Source: Henriciella aquimarina (lineage in GTDB: Bacteria > Pseudomonadota > Alphaproteobacteria > Caulobacterales > Hyphomonadaceae). From it: DNA of 59,150 nucleotides. The translations under genes and the position numbers were made by a program. The notes beneath the pieces are model-generated. The model saw only the letters and a list, made by a program, of their open reading frames with translations, was not told the origin of the DNA and did no database searches. Below, piece by piece: positions 16,449 through 25,649 of the stretch (positions are counted from its first letter, which is position 1; each line of letters opens with the position of its first letter). Location: NCBI RefSeq assembly GCF_002088975.1, contig NZ_NCST01000092.1, forward strand, positions 1-59,150. The letters are read 5' to 3'.

Positions 16449-17411
16449 TTATGCCCATGTTTCGGTCGCCGCGCAAATGCGCTGGGCGATGTTCATCGCA
16501 TCGAAGGCCTGGTGGCTGGTCCCGTGCTCCAACGGTGCGCGGCCGCCAACGGCCTCGACGAATTCCCTGAGTTCCTCGTCGGCCGTGTGTGCGATGGAGA
16601 ATTCGCGGACGGCTTCTTCCGGGTTGGGCTGCGGACGGCCTTCCCGGTCCCGCTCGATCCGGGCATGGATCAGCATTTCCGGGCCATAGCCCTCCAGGCC
16701 GGGCAGGTGTCCGTCGAGCCAGACATAGCCCTCCTCGAAGCCGAGCTCGAGCCGGAAGGTCTGGCGCCAGGACGTCGCGGAGGAATGCAGCTGGGCAAGG
16801 CTGCCGCGGGCGCTTTTCAGGAGGGCGAAGAGGTTGGCTTCCCCGCCGGGGCCGTCGTCGCGCATCGCTTTTACGGCTTCGAAGGGGCCGCAGAAGAGGT
16901 GCAGCATATCCAGCATGTGGATACCATGCGTGGCGAGGATGCCGGTCTGGCCGGCTTCCTTGTCGGGAAATCCGGCATGGCCGTAGACGGCGCGGGCCGT
17001 CAGGAGTTCGCCGAGACTGGCGGCCGCGATGTGGTCGCAGGCGGCGCGCACGCTGTCATGATAGCGAAGCCCGCACCCGAATTTCAGGATGGCCCGGCTG
17101 GCGCGCTCGGCCTCGCGCAGATTGATGATGTCCTCGACGCTTTGCCCGCCCGGCAATTCACTCAGCACGTGAACCCCTGCGCGCAGGGCTGCGAGTGAGG
17201 CTTTGGCAGCGAGGTCCGCCGGCAGGGCGAAGACGGCGGCGTCGATCTCATCCGGATCGAGCGCGGCCTGCCAAGCGGCGTCGTCAAAGCCGGCCACATC
17301 CTCAGCCGACCAGGTCCGCGCAATCTGTGTTCCCGCGTGGTCTGCGATGGCGTGGCAGCGGGCGGCCGCGAGCCTGCTCTTTCCGAAAACGGCGAAACGA
17401 AGCGCAGTCAT
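16449..17411 (-). CDS. Gfo/Idh/MocA-family oxidoreductase
   Basis: 320 residues. An N-terminal Rossmann domain (ALRFAVFGKSRLAAARCHAI) is followed by the family's loop with ALRAGVHVLSELPGGQSVEDI, in which the usual EKP is replaced by ELP, and a C-terminal substrate domain with GILATHGIHMLDMLHLFCG. The Lys of EKP is normally involved in catalysis or cofactor binding, so its loss suggests altered chemistry. The family oxidises or reduces sugars and related compounds with NAD(P). It lies 40 bases from cysQ on the same strand and is divergent from cysD. No specific substrate can be named. Confidence 0.75.
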   Translation of the reverse strand: MTALRFAVFGKSRLAAARCHAIADHAGTQIARTWSAEDVAGFDDAAWQAALDPDEIDAAVFALPADLAAKASLAALRAGVHVLSELPGGQSVEDIINLREAERASRAILKFGCGLRYHDSVRAACDHIAAASLGELLTARAVYGHAGFPDKEAGQTGILATHGIHMLDMLHLFCGPFEAVKAMRDDGPGGEANLFALLKSARGSLAQLHSSATSWRQTFRLELGFEEGYVWLDGHLPGLEGYGPEMLIHARIERDREGRPQPNPEEAVREFSIAHTADEELREFVEAVGGRAPLEHGTSHQAFDAMNIAQRICAATETWA

Positions 17412-17634
17412 CCTGGCAACCGGGTCCTACTCAACAGCGGACTAATCGCCTAGCGCCTCCGGCCGCATGCGACAACTGGCAGATTGCGGTTTGGCAAACT
17501 CCGGGCGCGGCCGTCCCCGTGCGAAGGGCTGCCACTTTAGCAAAATGCTGTGTCTCGGTTGACCATCGCTACATTGTTTATGCAAACCCTGATTGCTAGC
17601 TAACCGCCATCTTGAACCGAACCCCGGGCCCTTC

Positions 17635-18537
17635 ATGACGCAACTGACCCATCTTGACCGGCTGGAAGCCGAGAGCATCCATATCCTGCGCGAGGTCGCC
17701 GCCTCGATGCAGAACCCTGTCATGATGTATTCCATCGGCAAGGACAGCTCTGTTCTCTTGCACCTGGCCCGCAAGGCGTTCCATCCGGGGCCGATCCCGT
17801 TTCCTCTGCTGCATGTCGATACGACCTGGAAGTTCAGCGAAATGATCGCCTTCCGGGATGTGCTGAAGGACGATCCGCAGACCGATCTTCTGGTTCATAT
17901 CAATCAGGAAGGTGTCGATCAGGGCATCGGCCCGTTCACGCACGGCTCGGCACTGCATACCGATGTGATGAAGACCCAGGCGCTGAAACAGGCGCTCGAC
18001 AAGTACAAGTTCGATGCGGCCATTGGCGGCGCGCGCCGCGACGAGGAGAAGTCCCGCGCCAAGGAGCGCATCTTCTCCTTCCGCTCCGCGCAGCACCGCT
18101 GGGACCCGAAGAACCAGCGCCCGGAACTCTGGTCGCTCTACAATACGCGCATCAAGCCGGGCGAGAGCGTGCGGGTCTTCCCGATCTCCAACTGGACCGA
18201 GCTCGATATCTGGCAGTACATCTACCAGGAGAATATTGAGATCGTGCCGCTTTATTTCGCCGCCGAACGCCCGGTGGTCGAGCGTGACGGCATCCTGGTC
18301 ATGGTCGACGATGACCGCCTGCCGCTGGAGCCCGGCGAAGAGCCGATGATGAAGACCGTCCGCTTCCGCACGCTCGGCTGCTACCCGCTGACCGGCGCGG
18401 TGGAATCGACCGCCTCCACCATTACCGAGATCATCGAGGAAATGCTGCGCACGACGACGTCTGAGCGCGAAGGCCGCGCCATCGACAAGGATGCGCCCGC
18501 CTCGATGGAGATGAAGAAGCAGGAGGGCTATTTCTGA
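17635..18537 (+). CDS. cysD: Sulfate adenylyltransferase subunit 2 (ATP-PP-loop subunit)
   Basis: 300 residues. The PP-loop is [18 protein letters not shown], followed by [34 protein letters not shown] and [15 protein letters not shown], all typical of CysD. With CysN it makes adenosine 5'-phosphosulfate (APS) from sulfate and ATP. The ORF could begin earlier, but ATG 17635 matches the family N-terminus [17 protein letters not shown]. The stop overlaps the cysNC start by one base. The 223-base upstream spacer has no clear riboswitch; a short AGCA-AAA-TGCT dyad is visible near 17538. Confidence 0.95.
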   Translation: MTQLTHLDRLEAESIHILREVAASMQNPVMMYSIGKDSSVLLHLARKAFHPGPIPFPLLHVDTTWKFSEMIAFRDVLKDDPQTDLLVHINQEGVDQGIGPFTHGSALHTDVMKTQALKQALDKYKFDAAIGGARRDEEKSRAKERIFSFRSAQHRWDPKNQRPELWSLYNTRIKPGESVRVFPISNWTELDIWQYIYQENIEIVPLYFAAERPVVERDGILVMVDDDRLPLEPGEEPMMKTVRFRTLGCYPLTGAVESTASTITEIIEEMLRTTTSEREGRAIDKDAPASMEMKKQEGYF

Positions 18538-20441
18538 TGAACGCCTATGCAGCCCCCCAATTCGCCGACATCGAGACCTATCTCGACAGCCAGCTGAAGA
18601 AGTCGCTCCTGCGTTTCATCACCTGCGGCTCGGTCGATGACGGCAAGTCCACCCTGATCGGCAGGCTTCTCTACGAGTCGAAGATGATCTTCGACGACCA
18701 GCTGGCCTCGCTGAAGAATGAGTCGAAGAAATTCGGCACGCAGGGTGAGGAGATCGACTTCGCGCTGCTGGTCGACGGCCTGGCCGCCGAGCGCGAGCAG
18801 GGCATCACGATCGATGTTGCCTACCGCTTCTTCTCCACCGACCGGCGCAAATTCATTGTCGCCGACACGCCGGGCCACGAGCAGTATACCCGCAATATGG
18901 CGACCGGCGCCTCGACGGCCGACCTCGCCATTGTGATGATCGATGCGCGCAAGGGCGTGCTGACCCAGACCCGCCGCCACAGCTTCATTGTCTCGCTGCT
19001 CGGCATCAAGCATGTCGTGCTCTGCATCAACAAGATGGATCTCGTCGATTATGACAAGGCGGTCTACGACAAGATCCTGAAGGACTATCGCGACTTCGCG
19101 GCCGATTTCGGCTTCGAGAGCGTGCAGGCCATTCCGGTCTCGGCGCTGGCCGGCGACAATGTCGTCACCAATAGCGACCGCACGCCTTGGTATGACGGCC
19201 CGCCGCTGATGGAGTATCTCGATACCGTCGAGATTCGCGCCGAGGATCAGGACAAGGCGTTCCGCATGCCGGTGCAGTGGGTCAGCCGGCCCAATCTCGA
19301 TTTCCGCGGCTTTGCCGGCCAGATCGTTTCCGGCCGGATCCGGCCGGGCGAGTCGGTGCGTGCGCTGCCCTCCGGGCGCTCCAGCAAGGTGGCGAGCATC
19401 GTGTCCTATAGCGGTGATCTCGATGAAGGTGTTGAAGGCCAGTCCATCACGCTGACGCTCGAGGACGAGATCGACATTTCGCGCGGCGATGTGCTCTGTG
19501 CCGACCAGGCGCCGGCGGAAGTGTCCGACCAGTTCCAGTCGACCATTCTCTGGATGTCCGACAGCGCCATGCTGCCGGGGCGCTCCTATGTGATGAAGAT
19601 CGGTGCCCGCGAATGCCAGATGCAGGTGACCGAACAGCGCTACCGGGTGGATGTGAACACTCGCGCCCATGAGGCGGCCAAGACGCTGAACCTGAACGAG
19701 ATCGGCGTCTGCAACATCGCGCTCGACCGCGAGATCGCTTTCGATGCCTATGGCGACAATCGTCGCATGGGCGGGTTCATCATCATCGACCGGATGACGA
19801 ACGAGACCGTCGGCATGGGGCTGATCAATTTCGCGCTGCGCCGGGCCTCCAATATTCACCGCCAGTCGCTCGATGTGAGCAAGGAGCTGCGGGCCTCGAT
19901 GAAGGGGCAGAAGCCGGTCATCCTCTGGTTCACGGGGCTCTCCGGCGCCGGCAAGTCGACGGTGGCCAACATTGTCGAGAAGCGCCTGGCGGCGATGGGC
20001 AAGCACACCTACACGCTCGATGGCGACAATGTCCGCCACGGGCTCAACCACGATCTCGGCTTCACCGATGCCGACCGGGTGGAGAATATCCGCCGGGTGG
20101 GCGAGGTCTCGAAGTTGATGGTCGATGCCGGCCTGATCGTACTCGTCTCCTTCATCTCGCCCTTCCGCGCCGAGCGCCGGATCGTGCGCCAGATGGTCGA
20201 GGATGGCGAGTTCTGGGAAGTCTTTGTCGACGCGCCGCTGGAGGTTGCCGAAAGCCGTGACGTGAAAGGCCTCTACAAGAAGGCGCGGGCCGGCGAGATC
20301 AAGAACTTCACCGGCATCGACAGCCCCTACGAGGCCCCGCTCGAGCCGGAGGTCCATCTGGAGACCGACAAGCTCTCGCCCGAAGACGGGGCAGACCGTG
20401 TGATCGCGATGCTGCAGCAGGCGGGCGTGCTCTCCAGCTAG
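18537..20441 (+). CDS. cysNC: Bifunctional sulfate adenylyltransferase subunit 1 / adenylylsulfate kinase
   Basis: 634 residues in two fused parts. Residues about 15-440 are the GTPase Cys[37 protein letters not shown] and NKMDL. Residues about 455-634 are APS kinase Cys[31 protein letters not shown] and the [18 protein letters not shown] region. Together with CysD it converts sulfate to APS and then to PAPS, the donor for sulfotransferases. CysN-CysC fusions are common in alphaproteobacteria. No PAPS reductase or sulfite reductase gene is nearby, and a sulfotransferase lies 12 kb downstream; this suggests, but does not prove, a role in sulfation rather than only cysteine synthesis. Confidence 0.95.
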   Translation: MNAYAAPQFADIETYLDSQLKKSLLRFITCGSVDDGKSTLIGRLLYESKMIFDDQLASLKNESKKFGTQGEEIDFALLVDGLAAEREQGITIDVAYRFFSTDRRKFIVADTPGHEQYTRNMATGASTADLAIVMIDARKGVLTQTRRHSFIVSLLGIKHVVLCINKMDLVDYDKAVYDKILKDYRDFAADFGFESVQAIPVSALAGDNVVTNSDRTPWYDGPPLMEYLDTVEIRAEDQDKAFRMPVQWVSRPNLDFRGFAGQIVSGRIRPGESVRALPSGRSSKVASIVSYSGDLDEGVEGQSITLTLEDEIDISRGDVLCADQAPAEVSDQFQSTILWMSDSAMLPGRSYVMKIGARECQMQVTEQRYRVDVNTRAHEAAKTLNLNEIGVCNIALDREIAFDAYGDNRRMGGFIIIDRMTNETVGMGLINFALRRASNIHRQSLDVSKELRASMKGQKPVILWFTGLSGAGKSTVANIVEKRLAAMGKHTYTLDGDNVRHGLNHDLGFTDADRVENIRRVGEVSKLMVDAGLIVLVSFISPFRAERRIVRQMVEDGEFWEVFVDAPLEVAESRDVKGLYKKARAGEIKNFTGIDSPYEAPLEPEVHLETDKLSPEDGADRVIAMLQQAGVLSS

Positions 20442-20465
20442 GCCGTCTGGAGTGGCGTCAGGCGC

Positions 20466-21518
20466 CTAGCTCGCCAGCGATTTGTCGGTCTTGGTCTGCT
20501 CAAGGGCCGGCCAGACATGCGGACGCCGGCGGTGCAGCACGATCGGGTCCCAGTTCATCGCCCGGACAATGGCGAAGCTCGAGAGTTGCCTTTGCCGCTG
20601 GATGTCGCGGCGGGCTTTCATCGTCTCCCCGAACCGCCCGAAGGCTTCGCCCAGTCCGCGCCGGATCGAACGCGCGCGCGGCCGGCCGAGCGCGGAGAGG
20701 TAAAGGTAAAGCGTCAACACAATATGGGCGGGAAGCGACAGCACCAGCAGCACGGGCGGTGTGTTCTTGAGATAGGTGGTGAGCCGGTTGCGGGTGCCGA
20801 GCCGGACAGTGAAATCGCTGAGGCGGCCGGTAATCGCACTGCCATGATGGCCGATAATGGCGTCCGGCACGAAGATGCAGCGCTCCCCCATCAGGCGCAG
20901 CCGGTAGCCGAGATCGACGTCCTCGCAATAGCAGAAATAGCTTTCGTCGAACCCGCCGGCCTGAAGGAAGGTGTCCTTGCGGATCATGGCGCTCGCGCCG
21001 CACGGCGAGAAGCATTCGCCTTCCTCGGGCAGGGCCTCGCGGGCGGCACCGAATCCGCCGCGCCAGGGGAAGCCGTAAACCGAATAGCAGTCGCCTGTGC
21101 CGTCCAGGCGTTTCGGGTTTTCCGCGTCGATCTGCGCGCTGGCAAAAGAGGTGACATCCGGATAGCGCTCGGCCGCGTCGGCGAGCTTGGCCAGCCAGGT
21201 CGGACGCGGTTCGCCATCGGGGTTGAGCAGGATCAGCCAGTCGCCCTTGGCTTCGCGCGCGGCGATATTGTTCGCTTGGGCAAAGCCGAGATTGTCGTCC
21301 ATGCGCAAGAGCCGGGCATTGTCGAGCCCTTCAAGGTCCAGCCGGTCGGCTGAGCCGTCGCTGGAGGCATTGTCGATGACGATGACTTCCGCCGGTCTCA
21401 GCGTCTGCGATTTCAGATGGTCCAGCGCGGACTGGATGAAATCCCCGCCATTATAGTTCACGATGATGACGCTGGCGCTAAATGGGGCGGACAACTTTTG
21501 GTACTCCAAGCCATTCAC
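20466..21518 (-). CDS. Glycosyltransferase family 2 (rhamnosyltransferase-like)
   Basis: Up to 350 residues. The GT-A domain spans residues about 15-240: ASVIIVNYNGGDFIQSALDHL, VIVIDNASSDGSADRL, LGFAQANNIAAREAKGDWLILLNPDGE, and CYCEDVDLGYRLRLMG near the active-site Asp. A C-terminal hydrophobic stretch (PPVLLVLSLPAHIVLTLYLYL) and a basic tail suggest membrane association. It transfers a sugar from a nucleotide donor to a glycan; the N-terminal pattern is like rhamnosyltransferases, and rml genes are in the window. The start is uncertain: GTG 21518 has no ribosome site, while TTG 21494 has GGAG nine bases before it. It is convergent with cysNC. Confidence 0.85.
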   Translation of the reverse strand: MNGLEYQKLSAPFSASVIIVNYNGGDFIQSALDHLKSQTLRPAEVIVIDNASSDGSADRLDLEGLDNARLLRMDDNLGFAQANNIAAREAKGDWLILLNPDGEPRPTWLAKLADAAERYPDVTSFASAQIDAENPKRLDGTGDCYSVYGFPWRGGFGAAREALPEEGECFSPCGASAMIRKDTFLQAGGFDESYFCYCEDVDLGYRLRLMGERCIFVPDAIIGHHGSAITGRLSDFTVRLGTRNRLTTYLKNTPPVLLVLSLPAHIVLTLYLYLSALGRPRARSIRRGLGEAFGRFGETMKARRDIQRQRQLSSFAIVRAMNWDPIVLHRRRPHVWPALEQTKTDKSLAS

Positions 21519-21758
21519 GTGTCGCGCAGCATCATGTCAGAAAACGGGCAGGCCGCGCATCCGCCCCATCAGCAGCATGAACCCGCGCTGAGTGCAACTG
21601 GCAATTGTTTGATCTGTGTGTTTCACAAAACGGCCGGCCCGGGCGGTCGACGCTATTGTCAGTCTCATGGAGCTTTATCACCCGCAGGCTGTTGTATCGC
21701 CAGGGCGGTCTACATATTGTCGCTGTCAGGTCCACTCCCAAAACGCGCCGAGGTGATA

Positions 21759-22628
21759 ATGTCCAGACTTCCTGAAGCTAGAGACTTGGCTATGTCGCTG
21801 CCATGGATCGAGCAGGATCATCTGATGCGGGAAATACTTGAGAAGCTGGAAAAAGACTCTCAGTGGAGACTGGGGGGCATCCGTATCCGCGAGACATTTC
21901 AGAAATGGGTCGTGCTGGCTGAGAAGCATCTGGACCATCCACCGCGCAAAGTCATGGATTTCGGGGCAGGTATGTACCATCCTTTGGCAAATGTCGCCCG
22001 GTTCCGCGTTCTCTACGGTTCGGATGGCGTGGGGGTCGAACTCGACCCGCGTTTCCTGCCCAAGCGGGCCGCGAAATGTCTTGCTGACACGCTTTTCGAA
22101 GCTTGGCTGGAAGGTGATGCCGAGGCACGGGAGCGGGTTCAGGCATTCGATATGAAAGCCCTGAAAGAAGGCAAGTGGCAGGACAAGCCTGCCCAGGGTA
22201 TCGAACGCTTTATTGACGATGTCCGCGAGCTCGATGAGGATGGCTTCGACTTCGTGTTCTCGCAAAGTGTAATGGAGCATGTCGACGAATTCGAAAACGT
22301 CATTGCGGCCTTGTCCAAGCGAACGACGTCCGGGGGCGTTCATGCGCACGTCATCGATATGCGCGATCACCGTTCATACTATCGCCCGGATGCTACGCCT
22401 TGGTCGTTCCTGTGTGAAGACGATCCGGACGGTCCTTTCTGCAATCGCCTGCGGGCCTCGGAAATCGTCGAGATTTTCAAGCGGCAGGGCTTTAAGGTGA
22501 TCACCATGACGCCCCAGGAAGAGAAGTTGCCCGACCAGTTGAGGAAGAAACTGATTCGCCGGTTCTCAAAGCTCTCCGACCGTGACCTTTACACCACAGG
22601 CATGCGTCTCGTGGTGCGAAAAGTTTGA
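21759..22628 (+). CDS. SAM-dependent methyltransferase of the polysaccharide locus
   Basis: 289 residues from ATG 21759, preceded by GAGGTGAT. The class I methyltransferase signs are RKVMDFGAGMYHPLANV (motif I), GVGVELDPRFLP (acidic residue after strand 2), and DGFDFVFSQSVMEHVDEFENVIAALSKRTTSGGVHAHVIDMRDH. Proteins with this layout often sit in capsule or lipopolysaccharide clusters and may methylate a sugar or an acceptor end. It begins the + strand run that continues with the two large fusion proteins. The target is unknown. Confidence 0.75.
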   Translation: MSRLPEARDLAMSLPWIEQDHLMREILEKLEKDSQWRLGGIRIRETFQKWVVLAEKHLDHPPRKVMDFGAGMYHPLANVARFRVLYGSDGVGVELDPRFLPKRAAKCLADTLFEAWLEGDAEARERVQAFDMKALKEGKWQDKPAQGIERFIDDVRELDEDGFDFVFSQSVMEHVDEFENVIAALSKRTTSGGVHAHVIDMRDHRSYYRPDATPWSFLCEDDPDGPFCNRLRASEIVEIFKRQGFKVITMTPQEEKLPDQLRKKLIRRFSKLSDRDLYTTGMRLVVRKV

Positions 22629-22844
22629 GTTTCAGATTGAATGAGCGCCGAAAACTGCCGGGATTGCAGAACCTGACTGACCTGACCTTGTTCTCCCAGC
22701 GCGAAAAAAGTTATTCTTCCGCGGCCGGCGCGTATGGCGCTGGTTAATAGGTATCTTTGTCAGGGAATTAACAGGCATTTCGCAACTCTGCGCTAGTCTA
22801 CTGGTTTCTAATGGCAGTGCCGGAATGTGATCTGGGTGACGTCG

Positions 22845-25649
22845 ATGTCGGTAAAGTACAAATGCTATCTGTGCGGGAAAGATTGTTCCGTTGTTCAGCA
22901 GAGCGTCGAGTTTGGCGTCCCTGTCTACCGGTGCGACACGTGTTCCCTGATCCAGACCGAATCCTTGCCGGAGGTGTTCTTGGACGGCCCCTATGCGTCG
23001 AGCTACTCCTCGGATCGCAAGGCACATGTCTCGCAAGATTATCTTGATTCCGCCAGGCAGCGAGGCTTGGAGCAGCGCGCCTTTGTCGAGAAGTTGACGG
23101 GTGCTGGCGACTTCCCGGCCGTTCTCGATTTTGGTGGCGGTTTTGGCGGCGCGCTGGCGGCTTTTCCGGAGAGCGAGCGTTTTATCTATGAGATGGACCC
23201 GCTCGCTCGAGAGCATCTCGAAACGCTCAAGGGTGTCGAGGTGCTTGGGCCTGAGCTGTTCGAGGATGAGGCGTTTAAGGGACGTTTCGACCTGATCATC
23301 CTGTCTCATGTGCTAGAGCACATGCGTGATCCCCTCTTCGAGCTTGAGCGGCTGCAGACTATGCTGAAGCCCGAGGGGTATCTCTTCCTGGAGGTGCCGA
23401 CCGAGGATGAAACGGTTATCCGCCTCCAGCTTGAAAACATGAAGCCCGGTCTTGGACATCTCTTCCACTTTGAACAGAAGACATTGAAAAAAATGCTCGC
23501 CAAGGCGAAAGGCTTCGATCTGGTGGGCAATGAGCAGTGCGGGGTTTCCCGTGTCTCCTTCTATGAAGGTCTGGAGAAGATGGCGTTTGGGATCGACCAG
23601 AATCCCGATGGCATCTGGCTGCGCGCCGTCATGCAGCGCAAGGTGCGTGCCGTTACACCGGCGCCCAAGGCCCGAAAGTCAGCCATTTCCCCGGTTGTGG
23701 CCGAAAGCCTGTTCAACGCCCGTCGGCGAGAACTGGAAATGCTGACAGCCATGCGCAAGACGTACAGGGAGCTCGCGAGTTTTATCCGGGAGAACGTCCC
23801 TTCGGCGGAGCGCGTGATCGGGCTTGACCGGAAAGGATATGAGAAACTCTTTTTCATGAGCGAAAAGGCTCGAAAAGAACTGGAAAACCAGCGGAAGCAG
23901 GCCTCTCAGTTCTTGGCGGGCACGAAAGCCGTGGAAGAAGCGGTTCGGCGTGAGCGCGAGGCCCTCAAAACGAACAAGAATTGGGCCGAAAAGGAGCTTG
24001 CCAAAGCCAAGACGCAACTGGATGAAAAGCTCGTAGGCGAGCAGAAGCGGCGTGAGACGGTCGAGAAAGAGCTCCAGGAGAGGGAAAAGTCATATTACGC
24101 TCTGGAAGAACAGAATGCCGGCCTCCAATCTGAGAATGCGATGCTGGCAAAGGAGGTCCAGAGGCTTGAGGACAAGCAGCGGGGCAAGGTTAGCATCCTG
24201 AAGGCTGACCTCGAGCGCGAGCGCAGCAAGGTGCAGTCGCTGAATGACGAGATGGAGATCAAGAACGATCTCTATCGCAAGGAAGTGGCGGAATACTATT
24301 CCCGGCAGTCGGAGGAATATTCGCGTCAGCTCGAGACCTCCAGGGTGCGCTTCGAGGACAACATGCTCGGATATGAGCGGGCTCTTGAAGAGGCCAATGC
24401 GAAGATACGGCGGCTGGCGACCGAGTATACCGGGCTGCTGACCCTCCTGCAGGATGTCGAGCAATCGACCACTTTCCGCGTCGGTTCGGCCATCACGCTG
24501 CCTCTGAGATATATCAAGACCGGCAAGGCGGCGCTTCGCCAGTCCCTCCTTACCCCGCCATCCCAGGACGAACTGGACCGCCGGTCTGCACCCGTAAAGC
24601 CGGTCCTTCCGGTTGTGACGGGCAAGCCCGCTTCGCCCGCACCGAACAAAGACAAGAAGCTAGCCGCCAAGGAAGTGGCCAAGCCTGCCATCCTGCCAAC
24701 GATGTCTGCGGAAATTTTAGAGGAAGAAAAACTCGAGCAGGCCCGGCTCGTGGCGCGCAAGGTGGCGAATATGCGCGAGTTCTACGAGAAGAACGGCTTC
24801 GCCATCGTCCGAAATGTCCTGACCGAACGCGAAGCGAATGGGCGGGCCAAGCAGTTCAAGTCCGACCTCGTGCCGGATCCCATGCCGGAGGCGGGGCATA
24901 CGACGAAGGATGTCGCGGCGATGTATCCGCCGGCCCAGGAGTATGTCTTTGATCCGCGCGTGCTGGCGGCGGTTCGCGGCTGCCTCGGCAACGATATCCG
25001 GTTCCTGCAATGGGCCACATACCAGCTCAACCACATGTCCTTCCCCTGGCATCGCGACGGGGGCTACCGGACCTTCAATGTCGGGCTGGACTGGGACGAG
25101 AGCCAGCACAAGTACAGCGTCGCCAAGATCATCCTGTACTTCGAGTGCAAGAACTTCTCGATGGGGGTCTATCCCAGGTCGCATCGCGAGGATATCGACC
25201 GCACTCGGATTTCGAAGAAGCTCGCCGATCATGAGTTTGTGAGCATTCACAACCAGAGGCCGGGCGTGCTTCTGGACAACAAGCCCTATCTCGCTCCCGT
25301 CAAACCCGGTGATGCCCTGATCTTCGATCAGCGCCTCTTCCATTGCGGGCGTCTGACCGACGTCCTGTCCGGCGAATTCACTGAGGAGATCAAGGACGAC
25401 AAGTCGTTCCTGTCCCTCATATACGGGGCCGATAACCCGCATTCCTCGCGGTTCTATTCCTACTTCAATCATGAACGGGATTTCGGGGTGCGGCCGATGC
25501 AGAAAAGCCTCGTTGACCGTCTCGAGGCGGCAGGGCTCTACCTCTCGACAGGTCAGGAAAACTATTTTGACGCGCATCCCGAACAACGCGAAGGCTTGTG
25601 GCTGCCGGAACAGAAACGCCAAACGGCAGAGTTCGTGGGAGGCAAGTAG
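22845..25649 (+). CDS. Zinc-ribbon methyltransferase / coiled coil / phytanoyl-CoA dioxygenase-like fusion
   Basis: 934 residues with an unusual three-part layout. Residues 7-33 form a CxxC...CxxC zinc ribbon and 90-245 a class I methyltransferase (VLDFGGGFGGALAAF, LIILSHVLEHMRDPLFELERL), as in sugar C-methyltransferase-type proteins. Residues about 335-530 are a long charged coiled coil (KELENQRKQ, EKELQEREKSYYALEEQNAGLQ). A linker at 541-566 contains TTFRVGSAITLPLR. Residues about 640-930 resemble a PhyH Fe(II)/2-oxoglutarate oxygenase, with H736-x-D738 (PWHRDGG) and H833 (LFHCGRL). The protein could methylate and hydroxylate a glycan or lipid end, or act as a scaffold or length gauge. ATG 22845 follows GGGTGA; GTG 22827 is a longer option. 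It ends one base before the next gene. Confidence 0.8.
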   Translation: MSVKYKCYLCGKDCSVVQQSVEFGVPVYRCDTCSLIQTESLPEVFLDGPYASSYSSDRKAHVSQDYLDSARQRGLEQRAFVEKLTGAGDFPAVLDFGGGFGGALAAFPESERFIYEMDPLAREHLETLKGVEVLGPELFEDEAFKGRFDLIILSHVLEHMRDPLFELERLQTMLKPEGYLFLEVPTEDETVIRLQLENMKPGLGHLFHFEQKTLKKMLAKAKGFDLVGNEQCGVSRVSFYEGLEKMAFGIDQNPDGIWLRAVMQRKVRAVTPAPKARKSAISPVVAESLFNARRRELEMLTAMRKTYRELASFIRENVPSAERVIGLDRKGYEKLFFMSEKARKELENQRKQASQFLAGTKAVEEAVRREREALKTNKNWAEKELAKAKTQLDEKLVGEQKRRETVEKELQEREKSYYALEEQNAGLQSENAMLAKEVQRLEDKQRGKVSILKADLERERSKVQSLNDEMEIKNDLYRKEVAEYYSRQSEEYSRQLETSRVRFEDNMLGYERALEEANAKIRRLATEYTGLLTLLQDVEQSTTFRVGSAITLPLRYIKTGKAALRQSLLTPPSQDELDRRSAPVKPVLPVVTGKPASPAPNKDKKLAAKEVAKPAILPTMSAEILEEEKLEQARLVARKVANMREFYEKNGFAIVRNVLTEREANGRAKQFKSDLVPDPMPEAGHTTKDVAAMYPPAQEYVFDPRVLAAVRGCLGNDIRFLQWATYQLNHMSFPWHRDGGYRTFNVGLDWDESQHKYSVAKIILYFECKNFSMGVYPRSHREDIDRTRISKKLADHEFVSIHNQRPGVLLDNKPYLAPVKPGDALIFDQRLFHCGRLTDVLSGEFTEEIKDDKSFLSLIYGADNPHSSRFYSYFNHERDFGVRPMQKSLVDRLEAAGLYLSTGQENYFDAHPEQREGLWLPEQKRQTAEFVGGK

